Of a DNA stretch of 64,000 nucleotides, positions 54,495 to 62,659 are shown one piece after another. Origin of the DNA: Microcystis aeruginosa FD4 (GTDB taxonomy: Bacteria; Cyanobacteriota; Cyanobacteriia; Cyanobacteriales; Microcystaceae). The notes below the pieces were generated by a model that saw nothing but the letters and a program-made list of their open reading frames with translations, was not told where the DNA came from and made no database searches. How positions within the stretch are numbered: position 1 is the stretch's first letter; every line of letters starts with the position of its first letter. Where the stretch lies: positions 868,001 through 932,000 of the forward strand of contig NZ_CP046973.1 in assembly GCF_009792235.1 (NCBI RefSeq), in the 5' to 3' direction. Position numbers and translations under genes: made by a program.

Positions 54495-55781
54495 ATGAAC
54501 CCGATTTTTTCCGATATATTTGACGGCAATCTCTTAGACAATAACACAACTAACGGTCTTGGCTCCGATGATCTTATCGTTCTTGATAACGGTAATGACA
54601 CTTCTAACGGTGGTGCTGGTAATGATCTAATCTATGGTAATGGGGGCAATGACACCCTAGTGGGAGGCGCGGGGATAGATACCCTCAACGGTGGTGACGG
54701 TAATGATGTTATCACCTCCGATGGCGACGGCGGAACCTATCGGGGCGATGGGGGTAACGACACCCTCTCTTCGGGACTTGGCAACGAAACTATGGACGGT
54801 GGCACTGGCACCGATACCATCGACCACACTATCTTTGCTGGTAACTACGTGTTCAATATGGCCACTGGGTTAACCAACTTTGGCGGTGAAAGCTTCATCA
54901 ACTTTGAAAACGCCAATATGGGTGCTGGTAACGACTCGGTGACGGGTAATGCCTCCGCCAACATAATCAACGGCGGCGCTGGCAACGACACCCTAGGGGG
55001 AGGCGCAGGGATAGATACCCTCAACGGTGGTGACGGTAATGATGTTATCACCTCCGATGGCGACGGCGGAACCTATCGGGGCGATGGGGGTAACGACACC
55101 CTCTCTTCGGGACTTGGCAACGAAACTATGGACGGTGGCACTGGCACCGATACCATCGACCACACTATCTTTGCTGGTAACTACGTGTTCAATATGACCA
55201 CTGGTTTAACTAACTTTGTCGGTGAAAGCTTCATCAACTTTGAAAACGCCAATATGGGTGCCGGTAACGACTCGGTAACGGGTAATGCCTCCGCCAACCT
55301 GATTAACGGCGGCGTTGGTAACGACACCCTCGAAGGTGGTTTGGGTCAGGATACCCTTACCGGTGGCACTGGAAACGATTTCTTCCGGCTCACGGAAGTG
55401 TCGTTGATATCACTTCCATCCCCCAACCCAATTAATCCCCAGAGCCGTGATCTGATCACTGATTTCTCCGTACCCGCTGATACAATCATTCTGGCGAACA
55501 GTCTTGACAGCACCTTGGCCGGCCCCATTAATCCGGGGATCAAGGGTCTGAGCTTTGTTGGTGGTAATGTGGCCGGAAATATCCTTAACGCTGCCCAGTT
55601 CTTCAAGGGACCGGGGTTAGACGGGCGACCATTAGGAAACGCCTCCGGCATCTACGTCAATACTACCGACGGCAACATCTGGTATAACGATTTCACCAGT
55701 GCCGGCAGTTACCTAATTGCCAATGTTGGGGCTGCGGCCGCAGCTAGCATGACTAATGCTGACTTCGTTTACGGGCTGTAA
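54495..55781 (+). CDS. RTX-like calcium-binding repeat protein
   Basis: A 428-residue acidic protein with GGxGNDxLxGGxGxDxL nonapeptide repeats that bind Ca2+ and fold as a beta roll; such proteins leave the cell by type I secretion. Repeats lie at about 30-70, 150-180 and 265-295. A 336-bp (112-residue) unit is duplicated in tandem, from about 54660 to 55330, with few differences. The C-terminal domain (about 300-428) holds SRDLITDFSVPADTIIL and GNASGIYVNTTDGNIWYNDF, as in other cyanobacterial hemolysin-type proteins. No signal peptide is seen. Confidence 0.85.
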   Translation: MNPIFSDIFDGNLLDNNTTNGLGSDDLIVLDNGNDTSNGGAGNDLIYGNGGNDTLVGGAGIDTLNGGDGNDVITSDGDGGTYRGDGGNDTLSSGLGNETMDGGTGTDTIDHTIFAGNYVFNMATGLTNFGGESFINFENANMGAGNDSVTGNASANIINGGAGNDTLGGGAGIDTLNGGDGNDVITSDGDGGTYRGDGGNDTLSSGLGNETMDGGTGTDTIDHTIFAGNYVFNMTTGLTNFVGESFINFENANMGAGNDSVTGNASANLINGGVGNDTLEGGLGQDTLTGGTGNDFFRLTEVSLISLPSPNPINPQSRDLITDFSVPADTIILANSLDSTLAGPINPGIKGLSFVGGNVAGNILNAAQFFKGPGLDGRPLGNASGIYVNTTDGNIWYNDFTSAGSYLIANVGAAAAASMTNADFVYGL

Positions 55782-55817
55782 GTCTCAGCTAGGCATCACA
55801 GCAGAACTATGCCATAT

Positions 55818-55842
55818 CCCCCGCCTTTAGCGGGGGTTTTTT
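55818..55842 (+). terminator. Rho-independent terminator after the RTX-like gene
   Basis: CCCCCGC (55818-55824), loop CTTTA, GCGGGGG (55830-55836), then TTTTTT (55837-55842). Strong stem and U-tract 37 bp after the stop codon. Confidence 0.9.
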
Positions 55843-55952
55843 GTCGGCTCTTCATCATTCAGTTACTAAAAATCGCAACTTTAACCAAGCAAAACTCTGG
55901 TCTATTCAGCGATATTAATCCTTTCAAAAACAGCATTATTTTTCAGTATTTA

Positions 55953-56378
55953 TTAACCAGGGAACCAATCTTCATCAAGAATTTTCTCAATTGTCCAAGG
56001 ACAGTCAACTGGTAAAGTTAAGCCACTTTTGCGGCTCGCTTTTCGCCGAGCTTTTTGATAACAATAACCAAATCGTTCTAAGGCATGATTGTAGATTACC
56101 TGAGAGCGAAACAGCAAGCTCAATTCCAATCTGAAATTATCTATCTCGTCTGTCCAGTGGGGTAGGTAGTAAGGATGCTTCCAGTAGGCGTAAAGTAGCA
56201 GGTGACTGAGGAGTTGAATCAGAAAGCTTTCGGCTTTGTATTTGCGTTCATCAACCATTTCCTCTAACTCCTCGGCTAAAGTTTGCCAATCTAAAGTATT
56301 GCGATTAGGCGATCGCAGTTTTGCTGCTTGGTCTTGCAGCCAAGCTACATAGTCTTTTTCATATAGCGTTTCAGCCAT
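55953..56378 (-). CDS. DUF29-family protein
   Basis: A 141-residue protein of the DUF29 family, abundant in cyanobacteria and of unknown function. Recognisable segments are LYEKDYVAWLQDQAAKLRSP, WQTLAEELEEMVDERKYKAE, LLSHLLLYAYWKHPYY and LDEDWFPG at the C-terminus. The sequence is complete with an ATG start. It stands alone, between the RTX-like gene and a gene-free stretch. Confidence 0.88.
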   Translation of the reverse strand: MAETLYEKDYVAWLQDQAAKLRSPNRNTLDWQTLAEELEEMVDERKYKAESFLIQLLSHLLLYAYWKHPYYLPHWTDEIDNFRLELSLLFRSQVIYNHALERFGYCYQKARRKASRKSGLTLPVDCPWTIEKILDEDWFPG

Positions 56379-56680
56379 TAATTTTACCTCTATACTAAAT
56401 CTTTTTTATTATATAAAAATCTAGATCTCAGGGTATAGCTCAAGCAGCAAGAAAATGCTGGTTATTGAAATATTACAGCCCATCATTGAGTCAATTACTA
56501 AAAACTCTCAGTTTAACTAATCAAAACTCGTTAGTTCGGGTTAGGGAAATTTTGCCATCTCCCATTTGGGACTTTTTCTCACTGGCAGAAGTTATTAAAA
56601 GAGGGCGAAGACAATTCGCCCCGACAATAATATTATCGGCCATTTCTAGACCATAATAGCTAGAAATTACTGAAATTTAA
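56379..56680. repeat. Gene-free stretch with a REP-like palindrome
   Basis: GGGCGAAGACAATTCGCCC and the following CGACAATAATATTAT (about 56601-56634) recur at 62197-62233. A 63-codon open frame here has no supporting features. Confidence 0.5.
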
Positions 56681-56765
56681 TGGGCGGAGTCGGACTCGAA
56701 CCGACATGAGGGGCTGCCTCGCCACATTTTGAGTGTGGTGCGTCTACCAATTTCGCCATTCGCCC
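56681..56765 (-). tRNA. tRNA-Leu (CAA anticodon)
   Basis: On the minus strand it reads GGGCGAATGGCGAAATTGG... with D-arm TGGCG/CGC, an anticodon stem CCACA/TGTGG around CTCAAAA (anticodon CAA), a long variable arm and T-arm GTCGG-TTCGAGT-CCGAC. The acceptor stem pairs GGGCGAA with TCCGCCC except for one A-C mismatch at position 6-67. CCA is not encoded. The first 22 bases overlap the end of the M48 protease gene. Confidence 0.93.
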
Positions 56766-57631
56766 TTGGCATTAGCTTTATCATTATAACCCATTTTTGG
56801 CCCTTTTAACAAATTTTGATAATCGGGGGAACCGGCCCAACGATCGATTTCTCGCGCGCGCAGGACGGGGAGGGGATGGGTTAACTGTTGGGTTTGCAAA
56901 CCCTTTAACATTTCGCCCATTTCCGAGGCGCTGACGGCATCGTAGGACTTGGCCTGATCGATAAAAGCCTCTAAATTTAATAAAGGTGCGAGACTGGGGG
57001 AACCTCCGGCTAACTTCATTAACACCGACATGACGATTTTTGGGTCTTGAACTGCCAATAATGCCGCTCGATCGCAACTAAACTCGGCGCAGCGCACCCA
57101 TGCTAACATTCTCTCCTGTAGGGATCGTGCTAACATTGTCCCCCAATTGGGCAGTAATCCTGCCGCTAGGACCATAATATTGGCTAAAGTCAGATAAACG
57201 CCGTGTTCACATTTGAGATGACCTAATTCGTGGGCCATTACCGCTTGAATTTCTGCGGGAGTCAGCATTTCGATTAGGGAAGTGTGCATCACCATAAACG
57301 GTTTTTTGCCGCGCATGGCGAAGGTATAGGCGTTAGGAACGGGGTTTTGTTGAATGTATAATTGAGGTGGTTCTAAGTCGAGGATTCGGCAAGCTTCTAG
57401 GAGGAGATTATGCAGGTCGGGTAATTGTTTTTCTCCCACCAAAACACTAGCAGCAATATTATTTAAGTAAAAGAATTCTTCAGCGACGGAACCTAACAAA
57501 CTTCTCACGGCTATATCTAACCCAGGCAATTGTTTGAGGGAATTAGTGGCCTCTAGGTCGATGGGATGCCGAAAATCATTGGCTTTTAAGCCGAGTAATA
57601 ACTGTCTTGATAATTCCATATTCTTATTCAT
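56744..57631 (-). CDS. M48-family zinc metallopeptidase
   Basis: A 295-residue protease with the zinc motif VMAHELGHLKCEHG (HExxH, about 133-141) and the third ligand Glu in RCAEFSCDRAALLA (about 187). Flanking segments are MHTSLIEMLTPAEIQ and LPNWGTMLARSLQERM, with weakly hydrophobic helices. It resembles HtpX/YggG-type proteases but lacks strong transmembrane pairs. The last residues GEWRNW-stop fall inside the tRNA-Leu gene on the same strand. The upstream TPR gene overlaps its start by 8 bp. Confidence 0.9.
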   Translation of the reverse strand: MNKNMELSRQLLLGLKANDFRHPIDLEATNSLKQLPGLDIAVRSLLGSVAEEFFYLNNIAASVLVGEKQLPDLHNLLLEACRILDLEPPQLYIQQNPVPNAYTFAMRGKKPFMVMHTSLIEMLTPAEIQAVMAHELGHLKCEHGVYLTLANIMVLAAGLLPNWGTMLARSLQERMLAWVRCAEFSCDRAALLAVQDPKIVMSVLMKLAGGSPSLAPLLNLEAFIDQAKSYDAVSASEMGEMLKGLQTQQLTHPLPVLRAREIDRWAGSPDYQNLLKGPKMGYNDKANAKGEWRNW

Positions 57632-58043
57632 TTAACCAAGCTTTGATGCGTTCTAAACTTTTCCAGTTGGGTTTTCTAGCTAAACCATCGGCAATATTTT
57701 CATCCACTTCTTGGCGAACTTCTTTGTTTAAACTAACTAATTGTTGCACCAGTTCGATATGTTCTCTAACTCCGGCGGTTTTGGTTTCTAACATAGCCAA
57801 AACCAAATTGATCCGGTTTTGGGGGGAAACTTTGTCCAGTTTAACGGCTTTTTGGGCGGCTTTTAGGGCTAATTCCGGTTTATCGGTGAGCATATATAAC
57901 CAAGCTAAACAGGACCAAACGGCGGCATTTTTCGGAGTGCGATCGCTTAATTGTTTAAATTCCGGCAATAAACTGGCGGCGCTTTCTCCCTGTTGGTAGC
58001 GTTCTAAACCTTGTTCGAGGGTAAAATTGGCGGTTTCTGTCAT
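57624..58043 (-). CDS. TPR-repeat protein
   Basis: A 139-residue protein with three tetratricopeptide-like helical pairs, for example LEQGLERYQQGESAASLLPEF, AAVWSCLAWLYMLTDKPELA and LKAAQKAVKLDKVSPQNR. The end of the gene overlaps the start of the M48 protease gene by 8 bp, so translation is coupled; it may act as an adaptor or partner of that protease. It has no signal peptide. The name is by fold only. Confidence 0.8.
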   Translation of the reverse strand: MTETANFTLEQGLERYQQGESAASLLPEFKQLSDRTPKNAAVWSCLAWLYMLTDKPELALKAAQKAVKLDKVSPQNRINLVLAMLETKTAGVREHIELVQQLVSLNKEVRQEVDENIADGLARKPNWKSLERIKAWLNE

Positions 58044-58162
58044 TTTCAGCTGCGGGGTTAGTCAAGGAGCAATTTTAACGGTTATCGGTGTATTACATAG
58101 AGTTAGTACAATTCACCTTTATCTAGTATTTTAGCAAAATTTGTCCCCTTGTCAGCAAAATT

Positions 58163-58900
58163 TTAAAAGACGATGCCGCGTTCTCGCCAGATCATCAATA
58201 AGCCACTCATCGAAACGAATAACATCACTGCTTGTTTAAATTGTTGGGGACTCATTTTTTCTAAAACTTTTTGTCCTAACCAATTACCTGGCCAGGCCGC
58301 TAATCCTAATAATAAACCGTAACCGAGAAAGGGCAGATGTAAAACTCCAAAGGCCGCGTAAGCGATTAATTTGGCCACATGAACCACTACCATGTGAACG
58401 GATTTCGTTGCCACCATTGGTTCTTTAACTAGGCCATAGTTGATATAAAAAAGGTTCATCATTGGGCCGGTACTACCGACTAATCCCGACAGGAAAGCGT
58501 AGATAAATCCCGAGGGCATAAAATACCAAGTTTTAATCTCAAAAAAAGGATTTTCTTCTTGGGGAAATAATTGTTTAAGCGAGGAGAAAACCAGAAAAAT
58601 TCCCAAAACTAGCGGCAACCATTTGAATTGTAAATGGGCAAAGACAAAAGCGCCGAGGGTAGATCCCATAATTGCCCCAGGTAAATACCACACCGTCGAG
58701 GGCCAGTCAATGGCGCGCCAATACATTCCCATGCGTTGGACGTTACCGAGTAGCATCCCCGTGGTCAAAACCGGAGGAATGACGGCAGCATCGAGAAACC
58801 AACCTAAAACGGGGAGTAGAATCAGGGGGCTGCCCCCACCAGCAAGGCTACTAAAAAACCAAGCTAGACTACCTGCCAACATCAAGGTAACAATGATCAT
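58163..58900 (-). CDS. TauE/SafE-family sulfite/anion exporter
   Basis: A 245-residue membrane protein with about seven hydrophobic segments in two halves, each beginning with a Gly/Pro-rich loop: GGGSPLILLPVLGWFL (first half) and LSGLVGSTGPMMNLFYINY (second half). These match the TauE/SafE domain, which moves sulfite, taurine-derived sulfoacetate or other organic anions. The substrate cannot be read from sequence. Confidence 0.87.
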   Translation of the reverse strand: MIIVTLMLAGSLAWFFSSLAGGGSPLILLPVLGWFLDAAVIPPVLTTGMLLGNVQRMGMYWRAIDWPSTVWYLPGAIMGSTLGAFVFAHLQFKWLPLVLGIFLVFSSLKQLFPQEENPFFEIKTWYFMPSGFIYAFLSGLVGSTGPMMNLFYINYGLVKEPMVATKSVHMVVVHVAKLIAYAAFGVLHLPFLGYGLLLGLAAWPGNWLGQKVLEKMSPQQFKQAVMLFVSMSGLLMIWRERGIVF

Positions 58901-58931
58901 CGAGTTGTAAAGTTAATTCACAAAGAGTTAC

Positions 58932-59699
58932 TTAATCTATTATGATATCTTCTTTTGGGTCTTCATCGGTATAATGCCATTCCACATTGGGCATAGCCTC
59001 GAAAGCTTGCCGGACGTAATCCTCCCAGAGTTTCCGCATTTTAGCTAGGTAGGGGTCTCCTAGGCGTAATTGTAACTTATGACGTAGGCTTAGGCTATTA
59101 GCTTCATACATACTCAAATAGATAGGCGGTCCGACGGAAATATTCGATTTCATGGTCGAATCGATGGAAAGTAAGGCACATTTGGCCATTTCCTCTAGGG
59201 GTGTATCATAGGTAATGGTGCGATCAAGAATCGGTTTACCGTATTTAGTTTCACCTATCTGTAAAAATGGCGTTTCTTTGGTGGCTTGAATATGATTTCC
59301 CTGGGAATAAATCAGGAATAATTGCGGTTCTTCTCCTTTAATTTGTCCCCCGAGAATAAAGTTACATTGAAAATCAATATTATCTTTTTCTAGCCAAGTT
59401 CTTTCCCTAGCTTGTACTTGACGACTTTTATCACCGATATAGTGGGCGATATCGTAGAGATGAGTCAGAGAATGAAGACTTTTATCCTCTTGATTGTGCA
59501 GATCTCTTTTTAGTTCGTGAATCACTCCTTGGCTAATCGATAAATTGCCCGATGTACAGACCATAATTACCCTTTCTCCCGACACCGAAAAATCAAATAA
59601 TTTCCGATAGGCCGAGATATAATCGACTCCCGCATTCGTGCGAGAATCCGCCCCCATAACAATGCCAAAACGATTGATAATTCCTAAACAGTAAGTCAT
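58932..59699 (-). CDS. Anbu (ancestral proteasome-like beta subunit) peptidase
   Basis: A 255-residue Ntn-hydrolase of the Anbu type. It starts MTYCLGIINRFGIVMGADSR: after Met removal Thr2 would be the nucleophile, followed by ADSRTNAGVDYISAYRKLF, MVCTSGNLSISQGV and later TPLEEMAKCALLSIDSTMKS. The family forms open helical or split rings. In many bacteria anbu lies with genes for a peptide ligase-like and a transglutaminase-like protein; none is adjacent here. Confidence 0.88.
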   Translation of the reverse strand: MTYCLGIINRFGIVMGADSRTNAGVDYISAYRKLFDFSVSGERVIMVCTSGNLSISQGVIHELKRDLHNQEDKSLHSLTHLYDIAHYIGDKSRQVQARERTWLEKDNIDFQCNFILGGQIKGEEPQLFLIYSQGNHIQATKETPFLQIGETKYGKPILDRTITYDTPLEEMAKCALLSIDSTMKSNISVGPPIYLSMYEANSLSLRHKLQLRLGDPYLAKMRKLWEDYVRQAFEAMPNVEWHYTDEDPKEDIIID

Positions 59700-60148
59700 T
59701 TTCAGTTATCAGTAATCAGTAATCAGTAATCAGTGAACAGTAAACAGTGAACAGTAATCAGTGAACAGTAATCAGTGAACAGTAATCAGTGAACAGTAAT
59801 CAGTAATTAGGGCTTGCTGAATAATGGTAAAACCCTTTTAAAATAAAGCTTTTGACCTGTTAAAGTCCGATGTTAGTGCAAGAAAATAGGATTGGGACTT
59901 TCAAAAACCTTGCATTATCCTTCTTGTAGTACATCGCTTGGTACAAAAAACAAGGGCAACAAAGCCTGAAACGACCGGCTACTGACTCCTGACGACCGAC
60001 TCCTACCCCCAGGAAAAACTTTTTCAGCAGACCCTAATTAGTGAAGATTGATCGGTGATAATATCATTTAAAGCTTAAAACTTAAAACTTACCACTTTAA
60101 TCTGATAACTAATCACTGATAACTGATAACTGATAACTGATAACTGAA
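59700..60148. repeat. Heptamer arrays flanking a MITE, copy 3
   Basis: About 59704-59805 repeats CAGTAAT/CAGTGAA (7 bp period). Then a 225-bp inverted-repeat element runs from 59810 (GGGCTTGC) to 60034 (GCAGACCC), flanked by TAATTA on both sides (59804-59809 and 60035-60040). After it, TGATAAC heptamers run from about 60095 to 60145. No gene is present. Confidence 0.85.
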
Positions 60149-60913
60149 TTAAGCCATAACCATACCACCATCGACGTTAAAGACTTGACCGGTGATATAA
60201 ATAGCGGCGGGATCGGCGGCTAAAAAACGCACCATCCCGGCGACTTCTTCCGGTTTTCCATAACGGGAGAGGGGGATATATTTGAGAATTTCATCTGCTT
60301 TGAGGTCATGAGTCATATCAGTTTCAATAAAGCCGGGGGCCACGGCATTAACAGTGATGCCTCGACTGGCAAATTCTTTGGCTAAAGTTTTCGTTAAACC
60401 GATGACACCGGCTTTAGCGGCGCTGTAATTAGATTGACCCGGATTACCCATCAAACCAGATACAGAAGTGATGTTAATTATGCGGCCGCTTTTCTGTTTT
60501 AACATCAATTTACCGACGGCGCGAGTGCAGAGAAAAACCCCGGTTAAATTGAGATCGATGACCGCTTGCCAGTCTTCTAATTTCATTCTTAACATCAGGG
60601 TATCCCGGGTAATACCAGCATTATTAACCAAGACATCAATAGGACCGAATTTTTCTTTGGTACTATCTACTAAATTATCCACTTCTTCGCTTTTAGCCAC
60701 ATCTGCTTGTAGAGCTATTGCCTTCCCCCCGGCCGCGGTAATTTCTTCGACAACGGCATCGGCAGCACTGCTAGATTTAGCATAGTTCACCACTACAGTA
60801 GCACCCTGGCTGGCTAATTCCAAGGCGATCGCTTTTCCGATCCCTCGCGAGGCCCCGGTTACTATGGCTACTTTGTCTTGTAAATGCTGGCATTCTGCGG
60901 GTAATAGTTTCAT
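60149..60913 (-). CDS. fabG: 3-oxoacyl-ACP reductase FabG
   Basis: NADPH-dependent reduction of 3-ketoacyl-ACP in fatty acid elongation. A short-chain dehydrogenase with VAIVTGASRGIGKAIALEL (cofactor motif), LVNNAGITRDTLMLRM, INITSVSGLMGNPGQ (Ser), and NYSAAKAGVIGLTK (YxxxK) in order, and the C-terminal VFNVDGGMVMA. It has 254 residues from the ATG giving MKLLPAECQHLQ; an ATG 30 bp up is also in frame. The Asn-Ser-Tyr-Lys set is intact. Confidence 0.93.
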   Translation of the reverse strand: MKLLPAECQHLQDKVAIVTGASRGIGKAIALELASQGATVVVNYAKSSSAADAVVEEITAAGGKAIALQADVAKSEEVDNLVDSTKEKFGPIDVLVNNAGITRDTLMLRMKLEDWQAVIDLNLTGVFLCTRAVGKLMLKQKSGRIINITSVSGLMGNPGQSNYSAAKAGVIGLTKTLAKEFASRGITVNAVAPGFIETDMTHDLKADEILKYIPLSRYGKPEEVAGMVRFLAADPAAIYITGQVFNVDGGMVMA

Positions 60914-61066
60914 AATTTTCTGCATTCCCCAAATAATCGTCAAATTTCAAGAGAAAACTCTGTACTGATAACTTTGCTCAAAACACTTCATTATCTCACA
61001 AGCGGGTTAATCTGACCGCAGCAATGCTCAATTGCGATCGCTCTTTCCCCACTTTCCCGTATAGGA

Positions 61067-61966
61067 TCAGGGAGAATTGGCTGCCACTAATTGATCGAGT
61101 TGTTGCTGCATCAAATAACAGACTTTCTCATAACATTCCCGTACATAACGGCGGTCCCGGGCCGCTTTTTTGCCGTAACGTTCAAAAATAATTGGGGGAC
61201 AAACCCGCGTATGTATCGGTACGGGTAAGGGAATATTCGGCAAGGGACCGATAGCTAGTCCCCAGGGTAAACCGAAATAGATGGGACAGGTTCCGGGGTC
61301 AATACCGAAAGGCCAAGGCATACCCTTTTCATGTAATTCTTTTAATTGAGGATAAATATCGTCGAGGACAAACAGAGTCGAGTGAGCGCCGTGAGAAATG
61401 GCGGGAATAATCGGCACTTCGTACTGTAAAGCTAGTTTAACAAAAGCTTGATTACCGGCAAAATGAATTTTATTTCTTAAACTGTGGGGACGGAAAACAT
61501 CTGTAGCGCCTCCTGGATAAATTAGGACACTAGCGCCACTATTCAAAGCAGCGATCGCCATTTTCGGATGAGCATGAATAGCTCCTATTTGGGCCGCTAG
61601 ACCAGCTTGGGGTGGAAAAACTCGCCAGACTCGCGCATCCATCAAACCATAGATTAAGCGATCGCTGCCAAAGCGTTGGAACCAATCATACATCATCATA
61701 AACATATCGGGAGCCGCTAAACCGCCGTTATGGGAGCCGATGAATAATACCTGTCCTGAAGGGGGAATATTTTCCCAACCATCGGTTTTAACGCGAAAAT
61801 AATGGTGATAAAACCAATCCAGAAGGGGGACAAATTTTTCGATCACTTGCGGATCGCGATCCTCTAATGACCAACCGGTGAGGGTATCAGCAGGGGCCTT
61901 GGCCGCTTGTAGGGATAATTCGGCAAAAGTTGCGGTAGATGAGATAAAAGAACTAAAAATCTGCAT
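61067..61966 (-). CDS. Lysophospholipid acyltransferase (LPLAT) family protein
   Basis: A 299-residue membrane-associated acyltransferase. The acyltransferase motif I reads FIGSHNGGLAAPDMF, the variant seen in MGAT-like members (His..Asp spacing longer than in PlsC), and motif III reads VLIYPGGATDVFRP. The later GIPFxxxG-type segments IYFGLPWGLAIGPLPNIP and HTRVCPPIIFERYG follow. It probably transfers acyl chains to a glycerolipid. Isolated from other lipid genes except fabG, on the same strand 124 bp downstream. Confidence 0.85.
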   Translation of the reverse strand: MQIFSSFISSTATFAELSLQAAKAPADTLTGWSLEDRDPQVIEKFVPLLDWFYHHYFRVKTDGWENIPPSGQVLFIGSHNGGLAAPDMFMMMYDWFQRFGSDRLIYGLMDARVWRVFPPQAGLAAQIGAIHAHPKMAIAALNSGASVLIYPGGATDVFRPHSLRNKIHFAGNQAFVKLALQYEVPIIPAISHGAHSTLFVLDDIYPQLKELHEKGMPWPFGIDPGTCPIYFGLPWGLAIGPLPNIPLPVPIHTRVCPPIIFERYGKKAARDRRYVRECYEKVCYLMQQQLDQLVAANSP

Positions 61967-62659
61967 TGATGCCCAGTTGATAATTTAAGCGCATCTTATT
62001 ATCGCAAATTTGGGTTGAAAACCCCGTCGTTTGACGACGGCTTTCCTTGATCTATAATACCAAATTTCTAAATCCATGACAGACATCCACGCTCGAATGC
62101 TTGCCAAGCCTGCATTCGTTGTGACGCGAATAAAGAAAAATGGTATCCTATTGGTGATTTTCTCTCACTTAAGGTGAGCAGCAGAAGTTGTTCAAAGAGG
62201 GCGAAGGCAATTCGCCCCTACAATAATATTATTTCGCCAATGGTAGGGGCGCACCGCGTGCGCCCAAAATGTCATCTGGATATTTCGACAAAATTGAGAT
62301 GCACCAGGCATAACCATCTCTGTCATTACTTTTGAAAAATGGTATAATAAACCTCTGGCATAATTAATTTTTGATGGTTCAAAAATGAGAAAAATAGGCA
62401 TAAAATTGCATAAAATCACTAAATAGAGCATTGAATTGATTAATGCTCATTCTTAATTCTCCTGACTCCGAGACTACTGGCTCCTTACTCCTCACCTAAA
62501 GGAAGATTTTTGATTTTTGCCAGAGGTCTATTACTGTTTACTGTTCACTGTTCACTGAAAATATTCCCCACTTCCCCATCTTCAAACCCGATCGAGTTTG
62601 CACTTATTAACGGAAAAGTGACAGAATAGGGGGATAGATCGCCACAAATCAAGGTTAGC
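61967..62659. repeat. Gene-free stretch of repeat fragments
   Basis: CCCCGTCGTTTGACGACGGCTTT (shortened here; hairpin CCGTCG/CGACGG near 62025) resembles an IS605-type left end. A REP-like palindrome with GGGCGAAGGCAATTCGCCC lies at about 62197-62220 and GGGGCGCACCGCGTGCGCCC at about 62245. ACTGTTTACTGTTCACTG heptamer text lies near 62530. No gene is visible. Confidence 0.55.

Noticed and set aside
55809..56015. 68-codon open frame after the RTX-like gene
   Set aside because: It begins inside the terminator and overlaps the DUF29 gene on the other strand.
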